DNA from: Plantago major
Taxonomy: Eukaryota; Streptophyta; Magnoliopsida; Lamiales; Plantaginaceae
Assembly (NCBI GenBank): GCA_026545765.1
Contig: JAIFAC010000179.1
Span: 88,831-152,830, forward strand
Direction of reading: 5' to 3'
DNA length: 64,000 nucleotides
The notes beneath the pieces are model-generated. The model did not search any database, was not told the DNA's origin, and was given only the letters and a program-made list of their open reading frames with translations. Below, in pieces: positions 23,384 to 34,969 of the stretch (within the stretch, counting starts at the first letter, position 1; the number at the start of each line of letters is the position of its first letter). The position numbers were made by a program, and so were the translations under genes.

Positions 23384-24053
23384 TATTTTTATATGTTCTT
23401 ACATTTTTTTTTTGGTGATATATATGTTCTTACTTTCGATGTCCTTTAATATTGTACCGTAGACCTTTTAATCACAAATTGATTTCAAATTAAGCTGTGA
23501 AAACTATTAGGCTGTTTGACCAACAATTAAAATTAAGAAAACCAACTTAGAATAGATGTTTTTAAGTGTTTGGTTATTCATCAAATTTGAATATTTGTAA
23601 ATTACTTTGGGCATGACAGTTTGATATGAGTAAAGTATGATAATGTTTGTTAAAACATAATAAATGAAAGAATTTTTGCACTCGTTCATAAACATGTAAT
23701 GTACTATACTTGGTTATCTCCACATTTGTTAACATAAATGAGATTGAATCAGTTTGTGTGAAAGTCTTGTTTTACCTTGCGGTAGGTTATGAGTAATAAT
23801 ATGATTAAAGTGATATGATAGGTTTATGCATGACTTTACAGAAATAAAGTTTGTAAATAAAGAATTTATAGGAATTTTGCCTAGTTTTAATAATTAACGT
23901 GTCACAGGGACTTTAACACTACTTTTCCCAGGCTATAAACACGGCCCAATCCAAACACAAGGCCCAACCCAAAGATTCCTTCAATCTCACGCAAAATTTG
24001 GAGGAGAGAATTTATTAAATCCTAAATCGCGAGTTAAGCAACACAGTCGCACG
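23384..24053. other. intergenic DNA upstream of the HAC gene
   Basis: AT-rich sequence with no supported gene. A stretch from about 23.51 kb (AGGCTGTTTGACCAAC) to 23.6 kb has the look of a small MITE edge, but no matching opposite end was found. Confidence 0.4.
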
Positions 24054-24304
24054 AATAGAGTCCTAATTAGGGAAGTAGTCGAAATCCTTTCAAATTTCTT
24101 CTTATATTATATATGGCAAATAGGCAAATAGAGTCCGAATTAGGGAAGTATTCGAAATCTTTCCAATCCTCTTCTTCTTAGTACTCTAGTTTATATATCT
24201 ATACGTTCTTCATGAACTGCCAAACCAACCAATTTCTATCTTTCTTGTTCTGTTCTTCATCTTCTTGATATTGTAATTTCTTCTTCATCTTCTTGATATT
24301 GTAA
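24054..24304 (+). promoter_or_regulatory. 5' leader of the HAC gene with two tandem duplications
   Basis: AATAGAGTCC(T/G)AATTAGGG and the following ~45 bases occur twice, 73 bp apart (from 24054 and 24127). Closer to the ATG, CTTCATCTTCTTGATATTGTAA is also duplicated (about 24256-24304). A TATA-like TTATATATC lies at about 24191-24199, which would give a leader of roughly 100 bases. Promoter assignment is inferred. Confidence 0.5.
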
Positions 24305-24320
24305 CCTGAAATTTGAGGTT

Positions 24321-26447
24321 ATGGCTATTTCAACCGTTCGGCCTTGGCTGAAAAATCGAAAGATAGAATGGCTCGATAGTATTCTTCAACCTGATCCTAA
24401 ACGTATAAGGATTGAGTCGTTAGATTCAAATAAACAGCAAGAAAGACTAATACACGATATAAACCGAATTCCTACCGAGGATACTCAATCAAGTTTTGTA
24501 GAAGAAAATGATGGTGAACAATTGGATGAGACTGATGATCGAGGAAGAAGAATCACAATTGAACGTCATGATAGTTCGGACGATTTGAAATCGAATTCCA
24601 GAGTTGTAGGTGTTTCTTTAATCGATTCGTTCACAGCAGAGGAGATAAAACTACACTTGCGTAGTCTAGGTGATCAATTGAGCCAGGAATCAGCTCCGGA
24701 CAACGAAAGCACCTGTCAGTTATGTGGCAAGGAGAAGCTCTTCTATGCTGTTCCGCCTAAGTACTGTGCATCATGTGGACATCATATCAAAACTACGTTG
24801 AGGTTTTACGCAACAGTTGATGGAAAGTATTGCTTTTGTGCCTCATGCTTCAAGAATACACCAGCAGAAGGACGTATATTGGCCAGTGGAGGGGTATCTT
24901 TTGCCAAACTGGAGCTTTATATCGGCATTAGAGACATACCGCAGGAGGAAGGGTGGGTAGAATGTGAGAACTGCAAGCGTTGGCAACATCAGACATGTGC
25001 TCTTTACAACGAGATACTTGATTCGGAAGGGGAAATGAGTTATTTTTGTCCTCATTGCCGATTAGTGGAGTTGCAAGAAGTTAAGCAAGTTGTGATCGAT
25101 GTTTCTCTTGGGGCGCAGGACCTTCCTAGAACCAAGCTTAGTGATCATATAGAGCACCGACTTTTGGTAAGCCTTGCGCAGGAGAGAGAGCAGAGAGCAG
25201 GGGTGTTGGGATTATCTAGTGACAAAGTTCCTGGAGCAGAAGATATAACGGTTAGAGTTGTTTTAGATGTCAATAAAGAGATCAAAGTGAAGCAGCAGTT
25301 TTCGGATATTCTCCATGGCGAAAGTTATTCATCAGCATTTCCGTACAAGTCCAAGGTGATATTGTTGTTTCAAAGAATCGAAGGCGTGGACGTGTGCCTA
25401 TTTGCTATGTATGTTCAAGAGTTTGGATCAGAATGTGGACAACCGAATCAGCGCTCAGTATATATATCTTATATTGATTCAGTTAGGTATTTCACGCCTG
25501 ATGTCAAGACTATCACTGGTGAGGCTCTCCGCACATTTGTGTATCATGAAGTACTAATTGGATATCTTGACTACTGCAAAAAACGCGGCTTTCAAACCTG
25601 TCACTTTTGGGCTTGCCCGCCATCAAAAGGAGATGACTACATCCTGTACTGTCATCCAGAAAAGCAGAAAATACCAAAACCCAATAAGCTTCTGAAGTGG
25701 TACAAGACAATGCTTAAGAAAGCATATGAAGAACAAGTTGTGGCAGAGTATTCCAGTTTCTATGATTACTTTTTGGTCCCGAAAGGGAACACCAAAGTAA
25801 CAGCAGCTCGATTGCCATACTTTGACGGGGCTTTTTGGATAGGTGCGATCGAGGATATGGTAAAAGATATGGAAAAGCAATCTGATAAGGTCAGCAGGCT
25901 TACAACGAAAAGAAAGTTCTTATCAATGGGGCACGATGATCTTTCTCTTGAAGCCGCAAAAGACATTCAAGTTATGCAAGAGCTGGAACACAGGATGATG
26001 CCTATGAAGGAAAACTTCATCGTCGTTAGTCTGCAAAGTCGGACTGATGTAGCTGCAGATACAAAAGAAAACGATGTCGTTTTAGAAAATGACATGTTTC
26101 AAAGCACGTTCACCTTTTTGGACTTTTGCAAGGAGAAACGGTATCAATTTAACACACTGCGCCTTGCAAAGTATTCGTCAATGATGATCCTTCACCATCT
26201 CCACAAAAATAGAGTCTCAAGTCAGGGAACTGGCAACCCCTCTGTGGAGGCGAAAACCATCCTGGATGCTGTATCACATGCCAATCATTGTCGTGCAACA
26301 AGAGAGAGACCATGTCCGTATCCAAGATGCCTCAAGATCAAACACCTTTTTCTGCACACTCATGCTTGCAATGTTCAGATAATCGGGGGTTGTGAGGAGT
26401 GCAAGCGATTATGGTGCCTGATATGTTTGCACTCACGACATTGTTAA
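24321..26447 (+). CDS. HAC-type (p300/CBP) histone acetyltransferase, intronless, no ZZ fingers, truncated TAZ2
   Basis: This 708-codon uninterrupted ORF encodes a nuclear lysine acetyltransferase related to plant HAC1. In order: a GVSLIDSFT box (~97-105), a Cys-rich zinc-binding segment (~132-180), a PHD-type finger (~215-245, CENCKRWQHQTC…CPHC), the KAT11 domain (~310-530) and a C-terminal TAZ2-like zinc domain (~650-708). Residues matching the p300 catalytic/substrate set appear as D386 (YIDSV), W430 (FWACPP) and Y461 (KWYKTM); the W-Y spacing of 31 equals that in p300. Compared with HAC1 (about 1,700 residues, many introns), the N-terminal TAZ1 half and both ZZ fingers that normally follow the catalytic domain are absent. 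The frame stops after LHSRHC, before the last TAZ2 cysteines, although the same frame continues TAZ-like (DDTCSVPHCKD) to a stop at 26514-26516. Lack of introns suggests a retrocopy. The clean frame argues for recent origin or selection. Confidence 0.9.
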   Translation: MAISTVRPWLKNRKIEWLDSILQPDPKRIRIESLDSNKQQERLIHDINRIPTEDTQSSFVEENDGEQLDETDDRGRRITIERHDSSDDLKSNSRVVGVSLIDSFTAEEIKLHLRSLGDQLSQESAPDNESTCQLCGKEKLFYAVPPKYCASCGHHIKTTLRFYATVDGKYCFCASCFKNTPAEGRILASGGVSFAKLELYIGIRDIPQEEGWVECENCKRWQHQTCALYNEILDSEGEMSYFCPHCRLVELQEVKQVVIDVSLGAQDLPRTKLSDHIEHRLLVSLAQEREQRAGVLGLSSDKVPGAEDITVRVVLDVNKEIKVKQQFSDILHGESYSSAFPYKSKVILLFQRIEGVDVCLFAMYVQEFGSECGQPNQRSVYISYIDSVRYFTPDVKTITGEALRTFVYHEVLIGYLDYCKKRGFQTCHFWACPPSKGDDYILYCHPEKQKIPKPNKLLKWYKTMLKKAYEEQVVAEYSSFYDYFLVPKGNTKVTAARLPYFDGAFWIGAIEDMVKDMEKQSDKVSRLTTKRKFLSMGHDDLSLEAAKDIQVMQELEHRMMPMKENFIVVSLQSRTDVAADTKENDVVLENDMFQSTFTFLDFCKEKRYQFNTLRLAKYSSMMILHHLHKNRVSSQGTGNPSVEAKTILDAVSHANHCRATRERPCPYPRCLKIKHLFLHTHACNVQIIGGCEECKRLWCLICLHSRHC

Positions 26448-26805
26448 GACGATACTTGCAGTGTTCCTCACTGCAAGGATGTTAAAACACAGTTGCACGA
26501 TAATCTGAACTTGTAACGAGGTGTAAATTAGAAATGTTTGGAAGATTTATGTATGAAAATTACCATCTGTAATTCTGTATGTTGAAACCTTCGGCTGAAG
26601 TCGTTTGTAAGCCAAGTAATTGTCAATATATATTTATTTACTAGTATGAAGCAAAATTTCAAATTCTCGGTACTGAATTGCATAAGATAGAAACTCAGGA
26701 GTTGAACTAAATCTATCTTAATAAGAAGAAATGGCGGGCAAAGGAGAGTATTGAGTTGTACAATGTGCAGTAGTACTGCCCAATTTAGTTTTTGCGTATC
26801 GTCAT
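26448..26805 (+). other. HAC 3' region with in-frame TAZ2 continuation
   Basis: Positions 26448-26516 continue the HAC reading frame past its stop with TAZ2-like residues, then a second stop. The rest is AT-rich 3' UTR-like sequence leading up to the LINE insertion site. No poly(A) remnant of a retrocopy is evident. Confidence 0.6.
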
Positions 26806-26821
26806 CACCAGGAGATAGGTT
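26806..26821. repeat. LINE target-site duplication, left copy
   Basis: CACCAGGAGATAGGTT is repeated exactly at 34999-35014. The two 16-bp copies bracket the LINE and show that the intervening DNA is an insertion. Confidence 0.93.
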
Positions 26822-27085
26822 TTTTTTTTTTTTTTTTTAACTGGAAATACATTAAAATTAAATAGATGAAGCCTAATAAGATACGCCAGTCTTTAACGAT
26901 TACATCAGAAAGCCACTCCGGGCAAATGTCCCAGACAAAATGCAAAGATACTACATTAGTACTACTACTACTAGGCTCACGAGGAGTACCAAAAGTTAAG
27001 TTACTGGCTTCTTTAGCCAAACTATCTCAAGAATCGAAGTTTTCTTCACGATAAATAAAAGATGTCTCCACATGTTTTAGCATCG

Positions 27086-27262
27086 TCAATGTCTCCTAAT
27101 GTGATCAAGTGTGATCTGCTGGTGTGGCGTGACTGCAACCTGCCTGTTAAGACAAGATAAGAGAAATTTTGAATCAGTTTGTATCACAATTGAATCGATA
27201 TTTGCTTGTTTACAAAGACTTAAACCCATTTTAAGAGCCATAATTTCAGCAAAATTATGATC
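27086..27262 (-). pseudogene. LINE ORF2: rest of RNase H, left of Copia-B
   Basis: The minus strand reads HNFAEIMALKMGLSLCKQAN followed by SIVIQTDSKFLLSCL, the typical second half of the RVT_3 RNase H found at the end of plant L1 ORF2. It belongs to the same LINE as 32.75-35.0 kb and was separated from it by Copia-B. Confidence 0.8.
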
Positions 27263-27267
27263 CATTA

Positions 27268-27995
27268 TATAAGAATATAAGGACCTAAACTTTGATACTA
27301 TACTGTTACACAACTGTGAATAACAATGTTGCTATCACAGTGAGTGTCACAGTAACAAACACACTCAGAACACAGCGGAATTAAATAAACGAAAACAGCA
27401 AACACGATGTTTCTTTCTAGTAGGTATATAAATATACCTACCGTGCACAAGCAAATATCCACTATAATCAATAGGATTTATACAACTAGGTCTAACCTTC
27501 TCAATAAGAAAAGATCAAACGCTAAACTAGTCGGAATACAATATTCCAAAGCGCCTAAGCTAGACACTCCCAAGACTAGTAAAACATGAGAAGATAACAA
27601 CTATGATTGTGAATCTGTAAACTCTGAATTCGTGCTCTTCTTCATCACTTGATCTGGTATTTATAATGCTTTAATCTGATGTAGATACGCAGAATCAAGT
27701 CTTCATCTTTATCCTTATTTTCAAGAGTCCAAATCATTCAATCTTCTAAGAGTCCATAAGATATTGACTTCCAAGAGTCCTCAGATCTTGTCTTCTAAGA
27801 CTCCACGGCTTTCTTGAATATAAGTCGATCTTATCCGGCCAAAAATCAAAACGTGGAACTAGGTTATCGTTAGTGAAAAGGCAATTATTAATTAAGTCCT
27901 TCAAAGTGCAGATTTTCCGGAAAGTTAGAAATCATTGTTATTCGCAATACCATATCAATGTTGCTACAACAATGATTTAAACAGCTGCACTTTCA
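27268..27995 (-). repeat. Copia-B 3' LTR (left)
   Basis: Starts TATAAGAATATAAGG and ends GCTGCACTTTCA; pairs with 31974-32698. On the minus strand a TATA-like motif (ATTATAAATACC) lies near 27.66 kb. A few small indels and scattered substitutions distinguish it from its partner. Confidence 0.93.
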
Positions 27996-28003
27996 TTCTC
28001 CCC

Positions 28004-29399
28004 CTTAATGCCTTTCTTCACAACACCTAGTGGCATGTTAGACAGAAGGAACATAACAATAAACAAAAATACTTCACATTAATTAAAAAGAAAGACCACA
28101 ACACAAAGACAATAAAAGAAGACATTTTTTTTTAATTTTTAAATAGGACATTAAACTAAGACACTAAAACACAAAAGATTCACTCCTTCACTCCTTCTTT
28201 CTTCTTCAAAAACTAATCTCCCCCTTGTTGTGAGGAAAGGAGGGAAACTAGAGTCTGACGTTCCTCCATGGGCATTTGGTCAGCTTGATTGAGGGGCCGC
28301 GGTAACACTGGTATGGCAGCCACTATGAGAGTAACATTGCCATACAAATTGCTCGATGATGTCCAGAACTGGATAAACGCTTCAAGTATCCAAAGCTAAA
28401 AGAATCCTGAAAAAAACACATGATTTGAACAAAGACACTTAGGTGTCACCTGATAAGTCAAGAATTATAGCACTTGGAGAGAAACAAGTATCCAAAAGTT
28501 CTAAGAGACATAAACTCTCAAAATACCATGTCATAATAGATAATTAAACTTAAGAAAACTCCTGGTATCATTTTAGAGGTCGAACAGAACAGATTCCCAA
28601 GACTCACTGTTAGACCAACAGTTACTCCAACACCCTTTCCCACAGGAAGAACAACACGGACCATAAATCTCCCCCTTAAGGCAAACTCCTAAAAACTCTT
28701 AAAACATGCAGTATCTATCATGACCAAATATACTATCAGCACAACATCCCAAAACAACATCAAGAAAGATGTGTAACCAAGCTCCCATCTGCATTCTCTT
28801 TGTAAATTAAAATTAAAACAAAGCAACCGTTGAGGCCTCTATTCAGTAGCTATTCAGGTGACTAAAAGTCGATTTAACCATGTCAAATAATTGAACACGA
28901 TGAATCCGCCCAAAGCCAAAGCTTATGCGAGTGAAGGCAAACACGCGACTTTTAGCATATGGTAGAATAGCTTAAATGTAATCGAAAAGCAAAAGATTCA
29001 ATGTAGTCTTAGAGAATCGAGGGACTTATTTAAGTCGATGCAACTCATAGCATTACTCAACAAAACATTGACCCCATTGAGCTCTTCTTCGTCAGCCATC
29101 ATTGGGCTCTTTTGTGGCCACCATCGGGCTCTTTTAGTTGCTTTCACAATATGACAAGATTAGAGGAGTTAGTCAGAAGATAAAGAAAACAAGATTCTCA
29201 AGACATTGAAAGAGAAGAGAGTGACAAGAACCGGTCATAACAAATGCATGGACTTAGACAAACACAAAACACACAAGAAAAAGACAAGTTGTGCAACAAG
29301 ACACATCACAGCAAATGCCACACGCTGATCGTGATGTTAAGATAACAAAGGCGAATAAAGGTACCTAATGAATGCACAAGCCAAGAGCCCTTCTTAGAT
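28004..29399. other. Copia-B non-coding region between pol and 3' LTR
   Basis: About 1.4 kb of element DNA without a supported ORF. Short runs such as GGGCTCTTTT recur near 29.08-29.13 kb. It may be a decayed third coding region of the type some copia lineages carry, but nothing recognisable remains. Confidence 0.45.
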
Positions 29400-30360
29400 C
29401 AAGAATCTCTCAGATCTAAGGGTTTTGTGAATATGTCCGCAAGTTGATTTGTGGTATCTATATGTTCAATGTCTACAACTTGGAGATTTACTAAGTCTCG
29501 GAGAAAAGATGCCTAATATCTATATGCTTTGTGCGTGAATGTTGAACCGGTTCTTAGATATGCCGATGGCACTAAGGTTATCACAAAACATAAGTAAAGT
29601 GTCACCAGAAGACCATAATCATGCAGCATATTTTTAACCAAATTAATCGAGTGACACAACTACCCGCAAAGAACATACTGCACTCAAGAAGGAAAGGAAA
29701 CACAATTTTGTTTCTTGCTATACCATGATACCGTATTTTTCCTAAGTAAAACATCCACCACTAGTGGATTTTCGATCATCTACATCTCCGCCTAATGTAA
29801 TCATCAACCCAATGAGATTAGTGTCGCTTCCTTTGTGTACCATAAGTTTCCAAACTAGCGCCCGGATATGTATTTAGGATTCGTTTAACTGCAGATAGGT
29901 GAGTAGTTCGGAGATTGGATTGATACCTGGCACACACACATACAGAGAACATTATATCTGGTCGACTGGCAGATAAGCACAGAAGACTGCCTATCATGGA
30001 TCTGTATAGTGTTGGATCCACTGTTGTATCAACTGTGATTGCAACATCAAATTTGCTGAGTTTTAATGTGGAGGACATAGGAGAAGAACTTGTCTTGGAA
30101 CCATCCAGACCAAATCTCTTGACTAAATTACGTGCATACTTCTCCTGAGACAGAATGTACTGCATTTGCTTTGCTTGATTTGCAATCCAAGGAAGAAATT
30201 AAGCAATCCAATCATACTCATTTGGAATGTACCTGTCATGGCTTCCTTTTCAGTACAAAGACTAGATCGAACCATGTCTTTGTAGTTTACCCTGGCTTTT
30301 CTTCGTAATTGCATACCATCATTGACTTCACCAATCACTTGTGAAGTAGGATGTAGCTTT
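29400..30360 (-). pseudogene. Copia-B: reverse transcriptase C-terminal part and RNase H traces
   Basis: The minus strand shows LLNFFLGLQIKQS, QEKYARNLVKRFGLDGSK and DPTLYRSMIGSLLCLSASRP of the copia reverse transcriptase. RNase H traces around 29.4-29.7 kb include a motif of the TNQLADIFTK kind. The N-terminal half of the reverse transcriptase is not recognisable. Confidence 0.78.
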
Positions 30361-30555
30361 AATCCTAGATGGTGGGTCTCTCCCGATCGTATCCGTGTTT
30401 GTACCGGTATCAGATCCGATCATTCATATCTGCTCGAGACACTTCACTCTCATCGAGGAACTGAATCACTCAATTTCTATCAACTGCTATAATAAAGGGA
30501 GCAATAATAAAGAACATCATCCTCCGTGATGTATACTCTTCAAAGGTTTAGCATC

Positions 30556-31972
30556 TCAACACCAGAGGAACTCAGATCGAGCAAAAGACAAAGAATCATC
30601 AAATTTCACATTGACTGACTCTTGATATGAGATTAAACCTGTATCTGAAACTAAAGATCCATCTAAACATCGAAAGTTAGTGTTAGAATAATCAATATTA
30701 CTGCACACATTTGAAGTGTCCTTGTTCAGACTCTCAAAATCATCACTCTCATAGTCATCATATCCTAAGTATATGATAGAGTCATTAGAACTGTTGTTAT
30801 CACTGTCATAGTAACATTGTTGTTGATCTGTGATACACTGTTCCTCATTAGTCACAATGGTGTTCAAAGATAACACTTGACGGGTTGAGCTTCCTAAATC
30901 CTCTGAATCATCAACTTCATGGTCTGAAGTTTCATCATCACTTAGACTAACCCAAAACGTTTTTCCTTTCTTCCTAAGAGTGTTTGCACACTCATTTTGA
31001 TAGTGACCACAACCCTTGCACTCATAGCACTGAACTTTTTCCAACATTTTAGGATCAAGATTTGACAAATCAGAGGGTTTTTTTTGAGTTTTTCCTATCA
31101 GAGGAATATGAAGAATTAGATCCTTTAAAAAATTTTCCCTTATTAAACCTTTTGACCAAATTATTGTAGTCCCTTTGAAACATAACTAAAGATAAGCCTT
31201 CCTCATCACTAGACTCCGCAGAATCTTTGGAGTTAGTGTACATAGATATGGCTTTAACTTTGTGTTTGCTTTTGATCATCAAGACTCATCTCATAATTTC
31301 TCAGGTTATTCATGAGGGAAGAAAACTCCATGGTTGCCAGATGTTGAGTATCATCTAACACACATCTTTTAGTTTCAAAACGAGAAGAAAGAGATCTTAC
31401 AGCTTTGTAAACAAGTTGTTTGTTTGATATGGGCTCGCCTAGCATTTGGCATTCATTGGAGATATCCAAAATCTTCTCAAAATAAGAATTAATGGTTTCA
31501 TCCTCAGCCATTCTCATTAACTCAAACTTGCTTAAAAGCATTCTAACTTTACTCTCTAACACTTGCATCACCTTCACAATGAGCTTGTAAGATGTCCCAG
31601 CGCCTTTAGTCATTACACAATTCGAATGAGTCTGAACATGTGAGCATCAACATTGCAAAATATTGCATTGAGAGCTTTTTCATTATAGGAAGACTCCCTC
31701 CATTCATTATCAGTCCATTGGCTTTCAGGTTTGTTTACAACATCCCCGTCAGCATCAGGTCTGTTTCGAGGAGGTTTATACCCTTCTAGAACAGATTTCC
31801 AAGCACGAGTATCAATTGATTTGATATGCGTTCTTATTCGGATACTCCAATAATGATAATTTGGGCCATCCAAAACAGGTAACCTGTTTGCATTTGGATT
31901 GATTGAATCCATGTCAAGAAGTACCAAAGTCCAATCACATCTATAGATTAGGTGCCTGGCTCTTGATGCCAA
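30556..31972 (-). pseudogene. Copia-B: gag
   Basis: Minus-strand gag of the copia type opens near the primer-binding site (NRLPVLDGPNYHYWSIRI, ~31.9 kb). A UBN2-like stretch follows (MRMAEDETINSYFEKI, SLSSRFETKRCVL), then a zinc knuckle (CYECKGCGHYQNEC, ~31.0 kb) and an acidic tail. Confidence 0.85.
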
Positions 31973-31973
31973 T

Positions 31974-32698
31974 TATAAGAAATAAAGGACCTGAACTTTG
32001 ATACTATACTGTTACACAACTGTGAACAACAATGTTGCTATCACAGTGAGTGTCACAGTGACAAACACACTCAGAACACAGCGGAATTAAATAAACGAAT
32101 ACAGCAAACACGATGTTTCTTTCTAGTAGGTATATAAATATACCTACCGTGCACAAGCAAATATCCACTATAATCAATAGGATTTATACAAACTAGGTCT
32201 AACCTTCTCAATAAGAAAAGATCAAACGCTAAACTAGTCGGAATACAATATTCCAAAGCACCTAAGCTAGACACTCCCAAGACTAGTAAAACATGAGAAG
32301 ATAACAACTATGATTGTGAATCTGTAAACTCTGAATTTGTGCTCTTCTTCATCACTTGATCTGGTATTTATAAAGATACGCAGAATCAAGTCTTCATCTT
32401 TATCCTTATCTTCAAGAGTCCAAATCATTCAATCTTCTAAGAGTCCATAAGATATTGACTTCCAAGAGTCCCTTGTATCTTGTCTTCTAAGACTCCATGG
32501 CTTTCTTGAATATAAGTCGCATCTTATCTGAAGCCAAACAATCAAAAACGTGGAACTAGGTTATCGTTAGTGAAAAAGGCAATTATTAATTAAGTCCTTC
32601 AAAGTGCAGATTTTCTGGACTGAAACTGTTAGAGCCATTGTTGCCGCAACAGTCATATCAATGTTACTACAACAATGATTTAAACAGCTGCACTTTCA
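31974..32698 (-). repeat. Copia-B 5' LTR (right)
   Basis: Starts TATAAGAAATAAAGG and ends GCTGCACTTTCA, followed by the CATTA duplication and the resumed LINE. Pairs with the left LTR. Confidence 0.93.
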
Positions 32699-32749
32699 CA
32701 TTATTCCTAGAAAAGTAGCACTTGCTTTCACAAACTTTCCTCACAGATT

Positions 32750-33438
32750 CTAATTACAAAGACCCGCTCCTGCAATCCTAGTGTTTAAACAAGAGCCATC
32801 AATATTTAAAGTGTGGAAAGCAGTAGAACTTTTCCATTTACAAAGAAGAGGTTTAGTGATTTTTTCAGTTTTAGGTAAGAAGGCTGCTAAATGATCATTA
32901 ATGGTTTCAAGAAGTTGGTTGTGAAACTTGTGTTGATCAAGATCTTCATTTCTGAAGATTTTATAGTTCCTTTGTTTCCAAATCATCCAACAAGTAATAA
33001 TGGTTTTTAGTTGTTTTTCAGGGTTGAGTTTATTTTGGAACAAAATTTCAGAAAAGGAAAGAAGGTGATGATTGGAAGTTATTACCCAACGGATGATATT
33101 TTTGAGTCTAGCACATTCAAAGAAGAGGTGTTGAATGGTTTCTGGGTGATTTTTGCAAAAAGCGCAGTTTTCATTCTGAATAATTTTTTGTTTGAAAAGT
33201 CTGGCTGCTGTAGGTAGACATGTGCTGCCATCCAGCAGAAAATTTTGATTCGTGGTTGGACTTGTAAGTCCCAAATTTTCCTCCACGGCCAATCAGGACC
33301 TTGGGTAATATTTTCAATTCCTTGAAGGAAATTATAAGTTTGTTTTATTGAAAATTTTCCTTTATCCGAAAAATTCCAAGTGATAGTATCACCCATTTCT
33401 TCATCCTGTAAAAAAAATGCCAATAATAGTGTTGACAA
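32750..33438 (-). pseudogene. LINE ORF2: zf-RVT domain and start of RNase H
   Basis: The minus strand reads WPWRKIWDLQVQPRIKIFCW, then CAFCKNHPETIQHLFFEC (zinc-binding zf-RVT), and finally TLNIDGSCLN, the start of an RVT_3-type RNase H. The RNase H is cut by Copia-B about 50 bp further on. Confidence 0.85.
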
Positions 33439-33475
33439 TTTCAGTAGGGATTTGCATTTTCAGTTTTTCCAAGTC

Positions 33476-34969
33476 TCAATTATGGTTTTGAATAAAGTCT
33501 TGGACTTTAGTGTTTCCATGCGTATTTTCTGAGGTGTAATCCTCCAAATTTTTTCCTGGGACCCAAGGATCTTTCCAGAAAAGAGTGGAATTACCATTTT
33601 CTATTTGGAAAAGAAGTCCCTTTTTAAAAATTTCTTGAAGTTTCATCAAGTTCGATTTAACTTCGGCTTGGAGGAAATGGGTATTAGGAAAATACTTATT
33701 CTTATAGACTTTATACCATAAGGTATTAGTCTGAAAAGTAAGCTTCCAAAGATGTTTTAGTAAGAAGGCGTTGTTGAGAATATGTAGATTTCTAATACCT
33801 AATCCTCCAAAAAAATTTGGTTGACAAACCTTTTCCCATTTAATTTTTCCTTTGCTTTTTCCTTCTTTTTTTTCCATTCCAAAGAAAGTTTCTACTAATA
33901 GTTTCTAGATGATTAAGGCAGGTCGTTGGTACTTTTGCGATTGACATTGCATAAGCTGGGATCGCACTAGTAACTACCTTAATCAAGACTAGTCTACCAG
34001 CATAAGATAAATATCTGGTGTACCAGATATTAATTTTATGCATTGTTCTACCTATCATTTGGCCAAAAAGATCTCTCTTGTTTTTACCAATGAGAAAAGG
34101 TAGCCCAAGATATTTGTCAAGCCGTTTATTCGGGATGACTCCCAAATAATCAGTTATTTCTTTTTTCTTTTGAATCGGAGTGTTTGGAGAAAATATAATC
34201 CTGCTTTTGCCAAGAAACATTTCGCCGTATAAGAGCATATTCTTCCAAAGGTTTCAAAGAATAGATTCCATTGTTTTATTGTCAGATTTTCCAAACACCA
34301 GGCAGTCATCCGCAAAACAAAGTATTGGGATTTCAGGACCAGAAGGTGTTATTATAAGGGGCGAAAACAAATTAATTTTTGTTTTTTCTAAAAACTGATG
34401 AACCAGAATTTTCTGACAAATAATGAACAGATAGGGAGACAGAGGGTCTCCTTGTCTGATACCTCTGGTGGGCTTCCATTTGTCAGAAAGTTGTTGATTC
34501 ATTTTTACTTGCATAGTGCAAGAACTTATGCAAGAGAAAACCAGTTTGATAAACTGAGGACTACAATGGAAATTTTTTAGAGAAAAATAATAAAATCCTA
34601 TTCAAGCCTATCATAAGCTTTTTCAATGTAAGTTATAAGCCATAAAAAGATTTTTGGCAGATTTTTTCTTTTTTCCCATGGTATAAAGCATTTCATGTGC
34701 TATCATAACGTTATCACTTATCTGGCGTCCTGGAACGAACGCGTTTTGAAGGGGGAAATTATAGTATTTAAAGGAGGTCTAAGCCTGTTAACTAGGATTT
34801 TTGAAAGTATTTTATAGCTAACATTGCAAAGATTTACAGGTCTAAACTCCGAAGGTCTACTTGAGTTTGACTTTTTGGGTATCAAAGCTAAGATGGTATC
34901 ATTTTGTCCTGTTTCAACGGTACTATCCTTAAAAAAGGAATTAACCCTTTGAACAATTTGAGGTTTCAA
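33476..34969 (-). pseudogene. LINE ORF2: reverse transcriptase segment
   Basis: Minus-strand frames carry ILALIPKKSNSSRPSEFRPV, NLCNVSYKILSKILVNRL, GIRQGDPLSPYLFI and the FADD catalytic box (CFADDCLVFG, about 34.3 kb), then the thumb-like region (RLDKYLGLPFLIG, FLWNGKK). This is the order of plant L1 reverse transcriptases. The frame is interrupted at several places, and the N-terminal endonuclease is absent. Confidence 0.88.

Larger units (their letters stand above)
27268..32698 (-). mobile_element. Copia-B: Ty1/copia LTR retrotransposon, both LTRs present, internally shortened
   Basis: Two LTRs (27268-27995 and 31974-32698) enclose about 4 kb. The 5-bp duplication CATTA (27263-27267 and 32699-32703) borders the element. 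A tRNA-iMet-like primer-binding site (near 31955-31972) and a purine tract next to the left LTR (CCCCC on plus, 27999-28003) give minus orientation. Gag, part of reverse transcriptase and RNase H traces are present; the integrase region is missing. By eye the LTRs are about 95-96% identical, which suggests an age of one to two million years at usual plant rates. It is broken in several places and non-autonomous. Confidence 0.93.
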
